Source: a virus
Length of the DNA stretch: 64,000 nucleotides
Direction: 5' to 3' (one strand)
Virus record (IMG/VR): IMGVR_UViG_3300021962_000030
Location: 90,287 to 154,286 of that record
Numbering within the stretch: the first letter of the stretch is position 1; each line of letters begins with the position of its first letter. The notes under the pieces were generated by a model. It did not search any database and had not been told where the DNA came from. It saw nothing but the letters and a program-made list of their open reading frames with translations. Both the position numbers and the translations under genes were made by a program. Of the stretch, positions 57,401 through 64,000 are shown in pieces.

Positions 57401-57487
57401 ATCGGTAGAATCCAGGCTGCTGGGGTCAACGTATAGAATTGTACCAGTTGTTGATTTCAGAAAATTATCTAATCTGGAGAGACCCAT
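51482..57487 (-). CDS. Large virion structural protein, 2001 aa
   Basis: N-terminus MGLSRLDNFLKSTTGTILYV with GNSLTRPFKTIQRALIEAAR (residues about 35-55), a pectin-lyase-like parallel beta-helix opening, followed by asymmetric beta repeats (GYDGQYVVTEVVNSTSFKY ladder). Near residue 1680 onward come fibre-type segments (GIGTNTPGAGFDL). Appears as a widespread conserved cyanomyovirus structural gene. Possible baseplate or proximal tail fibre component; not matched to a T4 gene. Driven by the late box at 57519-57526. Confidence 0.8.
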   Translation of the reverse strand: MGLSRLDNFLKSTTGTILYVDPSSLDSTDSIDNQGNSLTRPFKTIQRALIEAARFSYQRGVNNDRFSKTTILVYPGIHTIDNRPGYFPDGSSFKTRLGTTVTDLFEWDLVTNFNINSSANTLFKLNSFYGGAIVPRGTSIIGLDEKKTIIRPKYIPNPENSAVERSAIFRLTGSSHIWNVTLLDADPQGSVYVDYTSNLTIPNFSHHKLSAFEYADGVNDISIEDSFQTYSTDRTDLEGYYQKLSIIYGNSTSRAISPDYPAAVDIEPIVDEYKIIGALGATYAIDDIYAGDGVTSTTEITVVTKAPFADIAIDTLIEISGINVSGYDGQYVVTEVVNSTSFKYIAANAPTTVAPSTAEIGSATVNVSVDTTITTSPEIHNCSFRTSYGMSGVSANGDKVNGFKSIEIHDCHAIGLQNDDNAFVIYNATNGTYNDITGPIKNLHSNINSKYKPDYVNFFANTQNDAEITITNSQVVGYAEQFIAESGSEISLINVASKFGSRALVARGYKEEAYARNDLGYVSHVIAPKEETAEKVSIKFDNLDKTKTVSVGSTNKLFFADKTSQAYPPAYIVDGYRLGAKENDTLFVTLSGQGGITTEYSARIVMPNTQGTGAEISSKKSFVVSRTGSGNAISSNIITLTTNHALIDGEKIRIVGVTGEIPDGLETDRIYFAIVSGVSANQLKVAKTLDDALSGTDVVINNKGGLLLVESRVSDKQSGDIGHPIQWDTTNSQWYVNVSAAATENTIYSALANFGATRTSYSYVTRYPDQRSDGDTIYQVRYVIPKESANASPPTRDLVIQESNTSIGSTSEMSSQWNASNSTELAAATDLRNTRVIADASWLSGNATITTELPHNLTLGSSVQVLNVTSTNNTTGDPETGFNGKHVVINIGSAKQFTYALATNPGAYTNNNSLRNAQLPYYKRKDFSLTHKVYEVTTIQEYESGVKDGIYHLTIVNSSVSPTDSYFSGERFAQDTTHLYPVIDRDNRNSDPNTSVSFAESNNIGRVLVNDREYSLTKEAVSKALYDTNLGVGITEFKSSPTGLAHTVYTSIDHRLQGISNLSIVSPGANYVDGEYYNVPLTAIGASITGDYATARLTVSAGSISSIRIMDNGSAYGIGNTLQIASGITTDVGHDDLADYGVVQVEGIENAVGETLIISGISSITTNHLNNLYKITGVSVGNTKQIELQASSTLISPLSTGIGNVVTATGQAFVAGKVVGVSTINYDYATGIATVGFTTAHGYRVGTKIRFGGATQSFYNKDVIVTDVVGLSTAKVSLGIGTNYPIVAGTIEAYAQLTSSYGGGIKYDVEATSGRLVVSYAGLTTCILAPITSSTDTETSGITVSNAVNVGLRLGDYFQINSEIFRVKRVVTSNTVLAFRGLLGTSAAAHSANSLLKRITPIPIELRRSSSIRSGGHYFEHVGFGPGNYSTGKFDYQSRTLKGEEVINAYSIDGDGGTVVFSGTNQDGDVFSGGSKIDGSSGEVQKIRVPSQTTSATKLQKNSSDLGYAVESFDRLTIDEGLSVSGGVDKDSLSKFDGPVIFNSKVASKSPEGLEVRSLFIQGEAPTPRKLTVGISTPVTPGSIGDIVWTANPTVDNYLGWIFTTGHSWEKYGYVGVNPADIKGVGISSAGTYIGFTTNLNITGTAVSITAATSASGITTLNIAANPRVAISTANNIFAGIATQINFIGAGVSISATVSAGIATVNFRATESGGGGGTPTGTENAIAAYDVAGNLSDVPALTYFNNILDLTSNTATTLFKINQGAGGNTLDLVNSGSGKILQAGASASDLAPIVFTTSKHIGVGTNTPGAGFDLRYRSGSGNAMIVRTEHNGVTNDIKFVLDNDGHIGIKTDISGYATPYGLTLDVNGNVGVTSAITFSTLQRDARITLSAPSSVVGTAYTLTLPTQVGGANSILYTSSSGVLGWITPNNILANSSTSSLPEGSNQYHTQERAQDAVGAAINAGIQTNITVDYDDANNRINFNVISGTFPYATRGFNIPIG

Positions 57488-57518
57488 TTTATTAAATCTT
57501 ATAGTTTCCGTTATGGAT

Positions 57519-57526
57519 TATTTATC
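57519..57526 (-). promoter_or_regulatory. Late promoter GATAAATA
   Basis: GATAAATA on the minus strand, 31 bases upstream of the 2001-aa gene and directly after a terminator. Confidence 0.8.
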
Positions 57527-57530
57527 ATAC

Positions 57531-57553
57531 AACAAAACCTCCCGTAGGAGGTT
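57531..57553 (-). terminator. Terminator upstream of the late box
   Basis: AACCTCC-TACG-GGAGGTT stem followed by TTGTTG; ends the 57.6-59.4 kb early cluster. The late promoter starts five bases further on. Confidence 0.7.
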
Positions 57554-57609
57554 CTGAAGTCACACTTTTTGGGTCACTAGCGAATTAGTATCACATATCT
57601 ATGTATATG

Positions 57610-58233
57610 TTAAGTTCTGAGCACTTTAATCAGAGTTTCTGCACCTTCCATTGTGTGATCAACCCAGAATGTTGTTCCACAGTAAGAATCTTCACGGTGA
57701 ATTTCTGTGTAATTGTCGGGCACATTCACAATATTGTATCCATAGACATATGGAATTACTCTTCCTGTCCTATCACTATCGTGGCAGGCAACAATAGGTG
57801 CTCTTCCAAATGCAAGATTTACAATATCCCCACGATTATGAATGCCAGGATCAACAAAAATAACATCATATTCGCGCTCTTCCATAAATGGAACAACAAG
57901 ACCTTCAAGAACGGGAAGGTAAGAAAGATCCTCTAGAGGATATTGGTTGTTGATTGCGTCCTGATTTGCTTTTTGAATTTCATCAGGAATATTCACATAA
58001 TGAAGTGTCCAGTTTTTATAATCCTTCAGTTGTTCTTTGGTTTGATTTGTCCATTGAAGATTATAATCCCCAGTTGAAAGTTCTACTGAGGTGACGTTCT
58101 CGGCATGATCGCAAAGAAATTCTGTCCCAACCCCAAGACCAAATTCTAGAAAATTTTCAACTTCAACAGTTCTAAACAGTCTATCAAAGTATTGTACCCA
58201 GTCTTGGGCACAGGTCAGATTATAATTTTTCAT
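57610..58233 (-). CDS. Class I SAM methyltransferase-like protein, 207 aa
   Basis: Motif I FLEFGLGVGTEFL (residues 28-40), acidic motif II VTSVELS, a catalytic-type DVIFVDPG (about 127-134) after a helix-strand alternation: a Rossmann-fold methyltransferase with an unclear target. Small-molecule or sugar methylation is as likely as DNA. Start MKNYNLTCAQDWVQYFDRLF at 58233 (ATGA with the next gene). Confidence 0.75.
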   Translation of the reverse strand: MKNYNLTCAQDWVQYFDRLFRTVEVENFLEFGLGVGTEFLCDHAENVTSVELSTGDYNLQWTNQTKEQLKDYKNWTLHYVNIPDEIQKANQDAINNQYPLEDLSYLPVLEGLVVPFMEEREYDVIFVDPGIHNRGDIVNLAFGRAPIVACHDSDRTGRVIPYVYGYNIVNVPDNYTEIHREDSYCGTTFWVDHTMEGAETLIKVLRT

Positions 58234-58415
58234 AATAGAATTGATGTGTTTTGTTGATGTATTTTATCCACCCTGGTATATATGGCATTGGTAGCTTCCT
58301 TTAAATGGTGGTGACTATCGCCATACATTTCGCGATCTGCGCCAAGATCATAACACAATGTCCACCTCCACCTCTTCATATTTTCACTCCACCACAAATT
58401 AACTTTAACGTTCAT
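58230..58415 (-). CDS. Small hypothetical protein, 61 aa
   Basis: ATG at 58415 (MNVKVNLWWSENMKRWRWTL) after AAGGAACAACA and overlapping the previous TGA. Trp/Arg-rich. Unassigned. Confidence 0.7.
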   Translation of the reverse strand: MNVKVNLWWSENMKRWRWTLCYDLGADREMYGDSHHHLKEATNAIYTRVDKIHQQNTSILL

Positions 58416-58558
58416 TGTTGTTCCTTGGCGTATTGTAGTTTTACCCAATTAAGAAGATTTAGATACTCGTTTTTTTCCTGAGGATTTTTAACCCAAGAAG
58501 AATAGTATTCGAGAGCCCTAATAGTTAGTTCACGATCACGTTGGGAGATCAAAGACAT
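58412..58558 (-). CDS. Small helical protein, 48 aa
   Basis: ATG at 58558, TGA at 58412. MSLISQRDRELTIRALEYYS then NEYLNLLNWVKLQYAKEQQ. ATGA coupling to the 61-aa gene. Confidence 0.68.
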   Translation of the reverse strand: MSLISQRDRELTIRALEYYSSWVKNPQEKNEYLNLLNWVKLQYAKEQQ

Positions 58559-58577
58559 TTTTTTATACCTCAATAAT

Positions 58578-58856
58578 TTAATTGCAGTCTGGCATACACT
58601 CTGGATTTACTAGATCAAGTTCATTAAAGCATGGATGACATTCTTCTTGAATTAAATAACAAGAACCCCTATAAAGATCTTCGGGGCCAAACGTCAGTTC
58701 TTGATCGGCAATTTTGATTACTTGTGGGTCATTCCAATACTCTTCGTCAAGATCATCAAATGTGAATGGGACAGTATTTAAAAAATACATCAACACAAGG
58801 TGTTTTGCTCCATCACATACATACCAACAAAACTTTTGTTCTATGTAATAATCCAT
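58578..58856 (-). CDS. Cys-rich hypothetical protein, 92 aa
   Basis: MDYYIEQKFCWYVCDGAKHL at 58856; eight Cys (FCWYVC, GSCYLI, EECHPC, PECMPDC), possibly metal-binding or disulfide-bonded. Unassigned. Confidence 0.65.
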   Translation of the reverse strand: MDYYIEQKFCWYVCDGAKHLVLMYFLNTVPFTFDDLDEEYWNDPQVIKIADQELTFGPEDLYRGSCYLIQEECHPCFNELDLVNPECMPDCN

Positions 58857-58898
58857 GGAATTGACCCCAAGTTAATGTATTTAGAACTGGATTTCCCA

Positions 58899-58979
58899 TG
58901 CGAGAGAGGGGAGTCGAACCCCTACACCTTTCGATACTGCGTTCTAAGCACAGCGTGGCTACCGTTACACCACTCTCGC
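58899..58979 (-). tRNA. tRNA-Leu (anticodon UAG)
   Basis: Minus-strand cloverleaf: acceptor GCGAGAG/CTCTCGC, anticodon stem CTGTG/CGCAG with loop CTTAGAA (anticodon TAG), a long variable arm of 13 bases (class II, hairpin with GAAA loop), T stem AGGGG/CCCCT with TTCGACT loop, discriminator A. CCA not encoded. Decodes CUA/CUG, codons that phages often use more than their hosts. Confidence 0.9.
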
Positions 58980-59183
58980 TTACTCATCATTATATATCAA
59001 TTCAAGTTGAGTTCCCTGCTCTTTGAATGTCGGTGGATGATACTTCAAGAACTCCCTAAATGTCATTTTCATTTCTTTAATCGTCATTCCACAATGATCT
59101 GCTGCTGTTGGCAAATTCCACTTTGCTTTGAATAGTGATTGATTTGCCTCATTGACATTTTGGGGAGTTGTCTTGTTTGCCAT
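58980..59183 (-). CDS. Conserved small cyanophage protein, 67 aa
   Basis: MANKTTPQNVNEANQSLFKA at 59183; 'KWNLPTAADHCGMTIKEMKMTFREFLKYHPP' is a helical DNA-binding-like module recalled from cyanophages. Directly upstream of the tRNA. Confidence 0.72.
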   Translation of the reverse strand: MANKTTPQNVNEANQSLFKAKWNLPTAADHCGMTIKEMKMTFREFLKYHPPTFKEQGTQLELIYNDE

Positions 59184-59185
59184 AA

Positions 59186-59401
59186 TTAACGTTGAAGAAC
59201 GGGGGGTTCAGCGAAGACAATATCATCTTCCTGAAGTGAATTGCGAATGGTATATAGAACATTTAGAAACTCATCAATGGTGCTGCACGCCACAGTCTTT
59301 TCAGTTCCCCGATTAGAATAAATTCTCACAGTCCTACAGGCAGTATCTACGACACATCGTGTAAGATACTCTTCATCATGTTCTTGAAATTTTTCGTTCA
59401 T
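59186..59401 (-). CDS. Hypothetical protein, 71 aa
   Basis: MNEKFQEHDEEYLTRCVVDT at 59401. Beta strands (TVRIYSNRGTEKTVACSTID) and a helix. First gene of the transcript from 59425-59453; includes ribosome site CAGGAA. Confidence 0.7.
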   Translation of the reverse strand: MNEKFQEHDEEYLTRCVVDTACRTVRIYSNRGTEKTVACSTIDEFLNVLYTIRNSLQEDDIVFAEPPVLQR

Positions 59402-59424
59402 GGAGATTTCCTGATTACCCTAAT

Positions 59425-59453
59425 AGTATAGGGTGTTTCTGGGAGGAAGTCAA
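59425..59453 (-). promoter_or_regulatory. Sigma70 promoter TTGACT-17-TATACT
   Basis: -35 TTGACT (59453-59448), exact 17-base spacer, -10 TATACT (59430-59425), 24 bases from the 71-aa start. The clearest example of the TATACT boxes seen across the small-gene operons. Confidence 0.85.
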
Positions 59454-59482
59454 GGTGAGTGGACAGTTTTTAAACTGTCATA

Positions 59483-61231
59483 TTATGCTAAAAGGAGAGT
59501 GTGAGTTCCAATTCCAGCAACCTCAAACACAAGATTCGAGTTTTCAACTCTTATTTGAACGGGTCCAGACCCATTGGTGCTAAAATTGCCAATAAATGTT
59601 GATGCAGTTAGTGTATTGGATGATGGGTTATAAGTAATGCCATCATCAGTATAAACGGTTTCCGCAATTGAACCTACATTATTACTATCTACAAATGTGG
59701 GATAGAATGTTGCATTAGTGCTATTGGATTGTACGCCAACTTGAGATGCTGTTGATGCGTTTCCACTTAGAGATCCGTTGAAAGTTGTGCAACTTAAAGT
59801 GTTTGATGAGGCGTTATAAGTCAATCCCGTATCATAAAGTGGTGATTGATTTCCTGCAGTTCCCCCAACCAAAACTACCCAACACGTACTATCTGATGTT
59901 GATGTTACTGGAATGGTGGATGCACTTGATCCAGAAACATTTGTCAATCCACTCCCATCGCCTGAGAAAAATCCAGCAGTTAGTGTATTGGATGATGGGT
60001 TATATGTAAGTGAACTATCTTCACTTAATCTCTTATATCCAGCAGTTGAGTTATCAACAAATGTGATGTACCTAGATGCGTTTGTTGATTCGTCATTATC
60101 AATATATGGTTCAACTGTAATGTTGGAGGATCCATTAAAAGAAACGCCATTAATATCTCTAGCAGTCTGTAATGTCGTTGCAGTCGATGCATTTCCATTC
60201 AAAGATCCACTAAATGTTGATGCAGTTAGTGTATTGGATGATGGGTTATATGTAATGCCAGCATCAGTATAAATGGTTTCTCCAGTTGCAACTCCATTAT
60301 TACTATCCACAAATGTGGGATAAAATGATGCATTAGTTGCTGTTGATGTTGTTTGGACCTGTGTTGCTGCGCCACTAAATGATGATGCAGTCACGACACC
60401 AGTAATATTAGCACCAGAACCAATAAAGGTGGTTGCAGTCACGACACCAGTAATATTAGCACCAGAACCAATAAAGGTGGTTGCAGTAACAATACCACTC
60501 AGTGATGCATGTACCCCACTAAATGCATTTGCAGTAACAATACCACTCAGTGATGCATGTACCCCACTAAATGCATTTGCAGTAACAATACCACTCAGTG
60601 ATGCATGTACCCCACTAAATGCATTTGCAGTAACAATACCGGTAGCGTTTAATCCAGATGCACCAATTATTCCGGCAACACTAATCCAATTTGAAAATGT
60701 ACCAATACCACCAATGGAAGCATTATTGTCAACTGTCAATGTTCCAGTTGTAGTTTTTAGTGCAAATACATCATCCCATCTTCTACTGGATGAACCGAGA
60801 TCATAAGTATTTGTTGCGTTTGGAATTAGGTTGGAAGTGAATTCCCCCAGAACTTCTACATCATCTGAAGCGGATCTTCCGACAGTAATTGTTCCATTGC
60901 CGAGACTAACATTTCCAGTTGCATGAATTGCACTATCTCCACTTACTATGAGACCAGATGTGTCTCCAACTGCAACAATTGCCGATGTTCCTGTTGCATA
61001 AAGAGCAGTTCCAACACCTGTATGTTCTGCATGAATAATTGATCTAAAATCATAATCATATATTGCATCAAGTCCCCGATAAGTTCCAACACCGGTAATA
61101 ATAATCTCAAAATTGGGGTCTGGTGATGGTGGCCCAGGCGGTATTGCAGTAAAGTATGATGAACTTAAATTTTCATCAACATTGGAGGAACCACTACCAG
61201 CTGGTTTGGGAATTATATATTGTTCTGCCAT
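59483..61231 (-). CDS. Repeat-rich virion fibre-like protein, 582 aa
   Basis: MAEQYIIPKPAGSGSSNVDE at 61231. Contains 16-residue repeats (GIVTANAFSGVHASLS x3, then GVVTATTFIGSGANIT x2) followed by SATTLQTARDINGVSFNGSS and repeated TFYPTFVDSNN segments, typical of trimeric fibre shafts. Ends in a beta-rich tip (VENSNLVFEVAGIGTHTLLL). Starts five bases after the upstream stop. Confidence 0.8.
   Translation of the reverse strand: MAEQYIIPKPAGSGSSNVDENLSSSYFTAIPPGPPSPDPNFEIIITGVGTYRGLDAIYDYDFRSIIHAEHTGVGTALYATGTSAIVAVGDTSGLIVSGDSAIHATGNVSLGNGTITVGRSASDDVEVLGEFTSNLIPNATNTYDLGSSSRRWDDVFALKTTTGTLTVDNNASIGGIGTFSNWISVAGIIGASGLNATGIVTANAFSGVHASLSGIVTANAFSGVHASLSGIVTANAFSGVHASLSGIVTATTFIGSGANITGVVTATTFIGSGANITGVVTASSFSGAATQVQTTSTATNASFYPTFVDSNNGVATGETIYTDAGITYNPSSNTLTASTFSGSLNGNASTATTLQTARDINGVSFNGSSNITVEPYIDNDESTNASRYITFVDNSTAGYKRLSEDSSLTYNPSSNTLTAGFFSGDGSGLTNVSGSSASTIPVTSTSDSTCWVVLVGGTAGNQSPLYDTGLTYNASSNTLSCTTFNGSLSGNASTASQVGVQSNSTNATFYPTFVDSNNVGSIAETVYTDDGITYNPSSNTLTASTFIGNFSTNGSGPVQIRVENSNLVFEVAGIGTHTLLLA
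60388..60640 (-). repeat. 48-bp tandem coding repeats (5 units)
   Basis: Units start at 60388, 60436, 60483, 60531 and 60579 with exact or near 48-base spacing; the last three are identical over the unit and the first two are identical to each other. Confidence 0.9.
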
Positions 61232-61235
61232 TTAT

Positions 61236-62054
61236 TCAACCCTCATCTTTTCGAACGTCATAGTTATATCCAACAATTGATCTCTGAGAATTATCTCCGG
61301 GATAATCTTCAATATTTCCTTTATATTCTGGAATCAATTTTTCGGTGTCCATTCTCTCACCGAAAATGTGGTAGAAGCAATGAATAGGAATACCACCTTT
61401 TGATTGCAAATATACCTTATTATCTCCAATCCTCTTCACAATAATATCCTGATGCGCTCCAATTGGAGTTAATGATACAGTAATTGATTGTGGATCTACA
61501 AGTTTTTTCCAATATTCTGGCAACTCAATCTCCATTTTATTAATAACCTTTCCCCTCACGTAAACTGCTGCCTCTGGACCTTCCACACAGCTATGTGCAA
61601 GTCTCCATCCATCTTTTGTTGGGTGTGGAATATCAAAATTTTTCTTTACGGAAAGAACGTGTGCGCCACAATTTGAAATTACATCTCCTTGAGCAAATAC
61701 AGTTCCACTCGATAGAACTCCACCACCAGTTGTGAGAGTTCCATTTACATCAAGATTTTGAAAAATTGCAGCATCTCCAATCACTGCCAGTGCATATGGA
61801 GAATTGTTTATTTTTGCGCCACATACACTAAGGTATCCAGGAATATTTGCAGGAGGAGAGTCTTTATTTTGCATCGGACCAACCATCAGCGATGCCCAAA
61901 TTCCTGGGAATGCCTTATCAGATCCCACATTCATGGGAGATTCGACGTAGGCACTACCTCTAATTTTAGTTGGACCTAGCCCATGTGGCATAGGATATCC
62001 CTCACCAACAAGAAATTGGTGGGAGACACACAAATCATCTAATTGAAAAGCCAT
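61236..62054 (-). CDS. Virion structural protein, 272 aa
   Basis: MAFQLDDLCVSHQFLVGEGY; middle part is a short beta ladder, and the C-terminal half (FDIPHPTKDGWRLAHSCVEG, PEAAVYVRGKV, IELPEYWKKLVDPQSITV) matches a beta domain seen in many cyanophage structural proteins. It may trimerise the fibre tip. No enzyme motif. Confidence 0.78.
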   Translation of the reverse strand: MAFQLDDLCVSHQFLVGEGYPMPHGLGPTKIRGSAYVESPMNVGSDKAFPGIWASLMVGPMQNKDSPPANIPGYLSVCGAKINNSPYALAVIGDAAIFQNLDVNGTLTTGGGVLSSGTVFAQGDVISNCGAHVLSVKKNFDIPHPTKDGWRLAHSCVEGPEAAVYVRGKVINKMEIELPEYWKKLVDPQSITVSLTPIGAHQDIIVKRIGDNKVYLQSKGGIPIHCFYHIFGERMDTEKLIPEYKGNIEDYPGDNSQRSIVGYNYDVRKDEG

Positions 62055-62059
62055 TCTTA

Positions 62060-62716
62060 TTAATTGTAAAGCGATTTATTGTCAAATTCTGCTGTTGAAG
62101 GATTATACTCTTTATTATTCTTTGTTGCCGATGCTGCTGTTAATCCATTCATGAAGTTGCTTACAATATGCATAGAAGTATTTGCAACCAAATTCATAGT
62201 TTTTGGAGTAAAGATGCGAGCACCAACGTTTGCCTGAACATCAAATGTTCCGGTTTTGAGATTAATTGATTGGTTTGAGTCTAGGTTAATAGAACCCTTT
62301 TTGTTATTTGGACCATCTGCTCTAATATCTATATCCAAAGCACTAAGGCGAATTCTACCTTTTGGTGCTCTGATTACAACATCACCTGTTTCACACATTA
62401 CAAAATATCCAATACCCTTTTCAGAGTTTACTGTTCCAGCATTATCCGTGGCACACTGAACACCATAGACACTTGGACATCTATTTAGTGTCCATCCTTG
62501 TCTAGGTCCATCATTATCCAAAGTTACATAATGTCTGGAGTCAAATGCCTGAAGCATAACTCCAGAAGTCACATCAGACTTTAAAGATTCTGAAGGATCG
62601 CCAAGGTGAAGATGTCCGAATTCAATCTGACCATGACGATTGCCGTATTTTGTGGCTTCATCATTTTCCTTTTTTCCACCATCATGGCGATTTCTATTGA
62701 TTAATTGCCCTGCCAT
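62060..62716 (-). CDS. Virion structural protein (baseplate/hub-type beta-helix), 218 aa
   Basis: MAGQLINRNRHDGGKKENDE at 62716; Residues about 110-160 (GDVVIRAPKGRIRLSALDID; SINLDSNQSINLKTGTFDVQ) look like the short parallel beta-helix repeats of spike proteins such as gp5. Between two other structural genes. No lysozyme motif seen. Confidence 0.72.
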   Translation of the reverse strand: MAGQLINRNRHDGGKKENDEATKYGNRHGQIEFGHLHLGDPSESLKSDVTSGVMLQAFDSRHYVTLDNDGPRQGWTLNRCPSVYGVQCATDNAGTVNSEKGIGYFVMCETGDVVIRAPKGRIRLSALDIDIRADGPNNKKGSINLDSNQSINLKTGTFDVQANVGARIFTPKTMNLVANTSMHIVSNFMNGLTAASATKNNKEYNPSTAEFDNKSLYN

Positions 62717-62737
62717 TAAAGTTCTCAGTCAGTATTA

Positions 62738-64000
62738 CTAGTTATTAGGGATTGTATTACCTCTGCTATCAGTTGTCACTTTACCAACACAATCAACAAC
62801 GTTGATTAGTTGTACATCTGGTGGTAGAGTGTCATCTTCTTCAGAAAGATCACCTACTCTAATTATATTGAATAGGGGAACCATTTTTGCATTCACTCCT
62901 TGACGTGATCGAATAATGATTTCTGGCCACTCAACAAATCCAATTCCCTTCTGAATTACATTTACATATGCCAATGCACCAACACTATCAAAGACTGGTT
63001 CAAGAACTGCTCCTCTATCTGGAGTGATTGTAATTGTATCTCCGGGAGCATAATTCACACCAGAATTTGTAACCACAACTTCACCAAGTTCCAGAACTAC
63101 TGGATAAGAACCATTGGAAGTTGGACTTGTTGGTTGTGGAAGTGTTGGTGGAGTATAATCTGGAGTTGTAAATGATCCACCAGTTTCTACTGGAATTCGT
63201 ACCAATGGACCCTGACCAACAATTATCTGAGTGATTTCCCCATCATTATCATAAATCTCCACTTGAGTATTTGGTGGCGCAGCGACTGTATCACCAGGAA
63301 GAACAGAGATTGGTGTGAATGGCGGCAGAACTTTATATCCATCAATATCATTACCAACAATAGTGTCAACTGATTTTGCATAAACATCACCATTTGCACC
63401 AACATCTCCATCTGGTCCTGGTAGGTAAGCAATTCCAGGATCAAGAACAAGAACCCCAGTAACAGAAAATTCCTCAGTCGTTTCAGAATCAACAGTTGTG
63501 AGATTATTTTGTGCTCCAATTACATTATTTCCGGTGAACGTTCCAGTTCCCACTGTTTGCCCTGTCGAATCTGTAACTGTACCAGTTCCACTAAATGCTG
63601 CATTATCATAATTTCCAGTTCCCTTAAATGGTTGGGTTCCAGTTCCGGTTCCAGTTCCTGTAATTTGACCACCACCAGTAAATCTTCCATCATCGCTCAG
63701 GAAAGTTCCTGATCCGGTCATATTTCCTTCATCATCAAATGTCACTTGACCGACGAAAGTTCCAGTGCCTTTTGGTAATTCCTGCTGTGGAGTTTCTGTT
63801 CCTGTTGTTGGTGTTGTTCCTGTTGTTGGTGTTGTTCCTGTTGTTCCTGTTGTTGGTGTTGTTCCTGTTGTTGGTGTTGTTCCTGTTGTTGGTGTTGTTC
63901 CTGTTGTTGGTGTTGTTCCTGCATCTGCGAACCCAGGCAATCCACCCAATCCAGTTCCACTACCTTGATCACCAAGACCCTGCACTTCTCCAACAACGGG
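62738..64000 (-). CDS. Virion structural protein with Thr-Pro repeat linker (5' end outside window)
   Basis: Open to the right edge (421 codons visible). Near the edge is a Gly/Thr/Pro linker with about seven copies of TPTTGT-type repeats, then TGTFVGQVTFDDEGNMTGSG... Gly-rich beta segments and a C-terminal domain with TTPDYTPPTLPQPTSPTSNG and GVNYAPGDTITITPDRG. The start is not in the window; GTG at 63985 is internal. Probably the C-terminal part of a longer baseplate or fibre protein. Confidence 0.75.
   Translation of the reverse strand, partial: PVVGEVQGLGDQGSGTGLGGLPGFADAGTTPTTGTTPTTGTTPTTGTTPTTGTTGTTPTTGTTPTTGTETPQQELPKGTGTFVGQVTFDDEGNMTGSGTFLSDDGRFTGGGQITGTGTGTGTQPFKGTGNYDNAAFSGTGTVTDSTGQTVGTGTFTGNNVIGAQNNLTTVDSETTEEFSVTGVLVLDPGIAYLPGPDGDVGANGDVYAKSVDTIVGNDIDGYKVLPPFTPISVLPGDTVAAPPNTQVEIYDNDGEITQIIVGQGPLVRIPVETGGSFTTPDYTPPTLPQPTSPTSNGSYPVVLELGEVVVTNSGVNYAPGDTITITPDRGAVLEPVFDSVGALAYVNVIQKGIGFVEWPEIIIRSRQGVNAKMVPLFNIIRVGDLSEEDDTLPPDVQLINVVDCVGKVTTDSRGNTIPNN
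63795..63925 (-). repeat. 18-bp coding repeats (Thr-Pro linker)
   Basis: Tandem GTTCCTGTTGTTGGTGTT units (18 bases, some shortened to 9), about seven copies. Encodes the (T)TPTTGT linker; expected to vary in copy number between isolates. Confidence 0.85.

Noticed and set aside
60388-60640. CRISPR-like 48-bp repeats
   Set aside because: Contiguous in-frame repeats of a fibre protein with no spacers.

Overview
The window looks like part of the genome of a marine T4-like cyanophage (a myovirus of Synechococcus or Prochlorococcus). The evidence is the gp25-gp6 baseplate wedge pair, very large baseplate/tail proteins built of beta-type repeats, T4-type late promoters (NATAAATA), dense runs of tiny overlapping genes, one tRNA-Leu(UAG), and host-derived auxiliary metabolic genes: plastid terminal oxidase (PTOX), a CpeS-like bilin lyase, PRPP synthetase and a glutaredoxin. 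Nearly everything is on the minus strand. Only a GIY-YIG endonuclease gene (21.2 kb) and a four-gene island (49.8-51.5 kb) are on the plus strand.

Layout. 1-13.0 kb: late virion operon in the order gp25, gp6, then a giant YHYH-domain structural protein of at least 3,561 residues that runs off the left edge. 13.0-14.8 kb: small hypotheticals, a GT-A-like glycosyltransferase and an HNH endonuclease. 14.8-20.4 kb: tiny accessory genes separated by a repeated intergenic cassette that joins a GC hairpin to a -10-like TATGAT box. 20.5-21.0 kb: a non-coding field of ATCTAG-containing repeats with a plus-strand promoter. 21.2-35 kb: GIY-YIG enzyme, PTOX operon, a DNA methyltransferase overlapping a putative PD-(D/E)XK nuclease, a metallophosphoesterase, the CpeS-like lyase and many small genes. 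35-43 kb: glutaredoxin, duplicated and mosaic small genes, membrane and secreted peptides. 43.3-46.5 kb: PRPP synthetase, a LOG-family phosphoribohydrolase, a late structural gene and a SprT-like metalloprotease. 46.5-64 kb: late virion genes (1,057-, 2,001-, 582-, 272- and 218-residue proteins and a partial protein at the right edge) around the plus-strand island of tandem paralogues, interrupted by an early-type cluster with a methyltransferase-like gene and the tRNA.

How the genes may work together (inference). The structural genes carry T4 late promoters, so they should be expressed late by the phage sigma-gp55-like factor. The small-gene operons carry sigma70-like promoters (several near-perfect, for example TTGACT-17-TATACT) and should be early. 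PTOX and the CpeS-like lyase would tune photosynthetic electron flow and pigment. LOG could release ribose-5-phosphate from nucleoside monophosphates, which PRPP synthetase would activate for nucleotide synthesis. The methyltransferase-nuclease pair could be a phage-borne restriction-modification unit.

Many genes shorter than 60 codons were found by reading the gaps directly. Their starts rest on overlaps (ATGA, TAATG), Shine-Dalgarno sequences and conserved-looking composition. Family assignments are from pattern recognition only.
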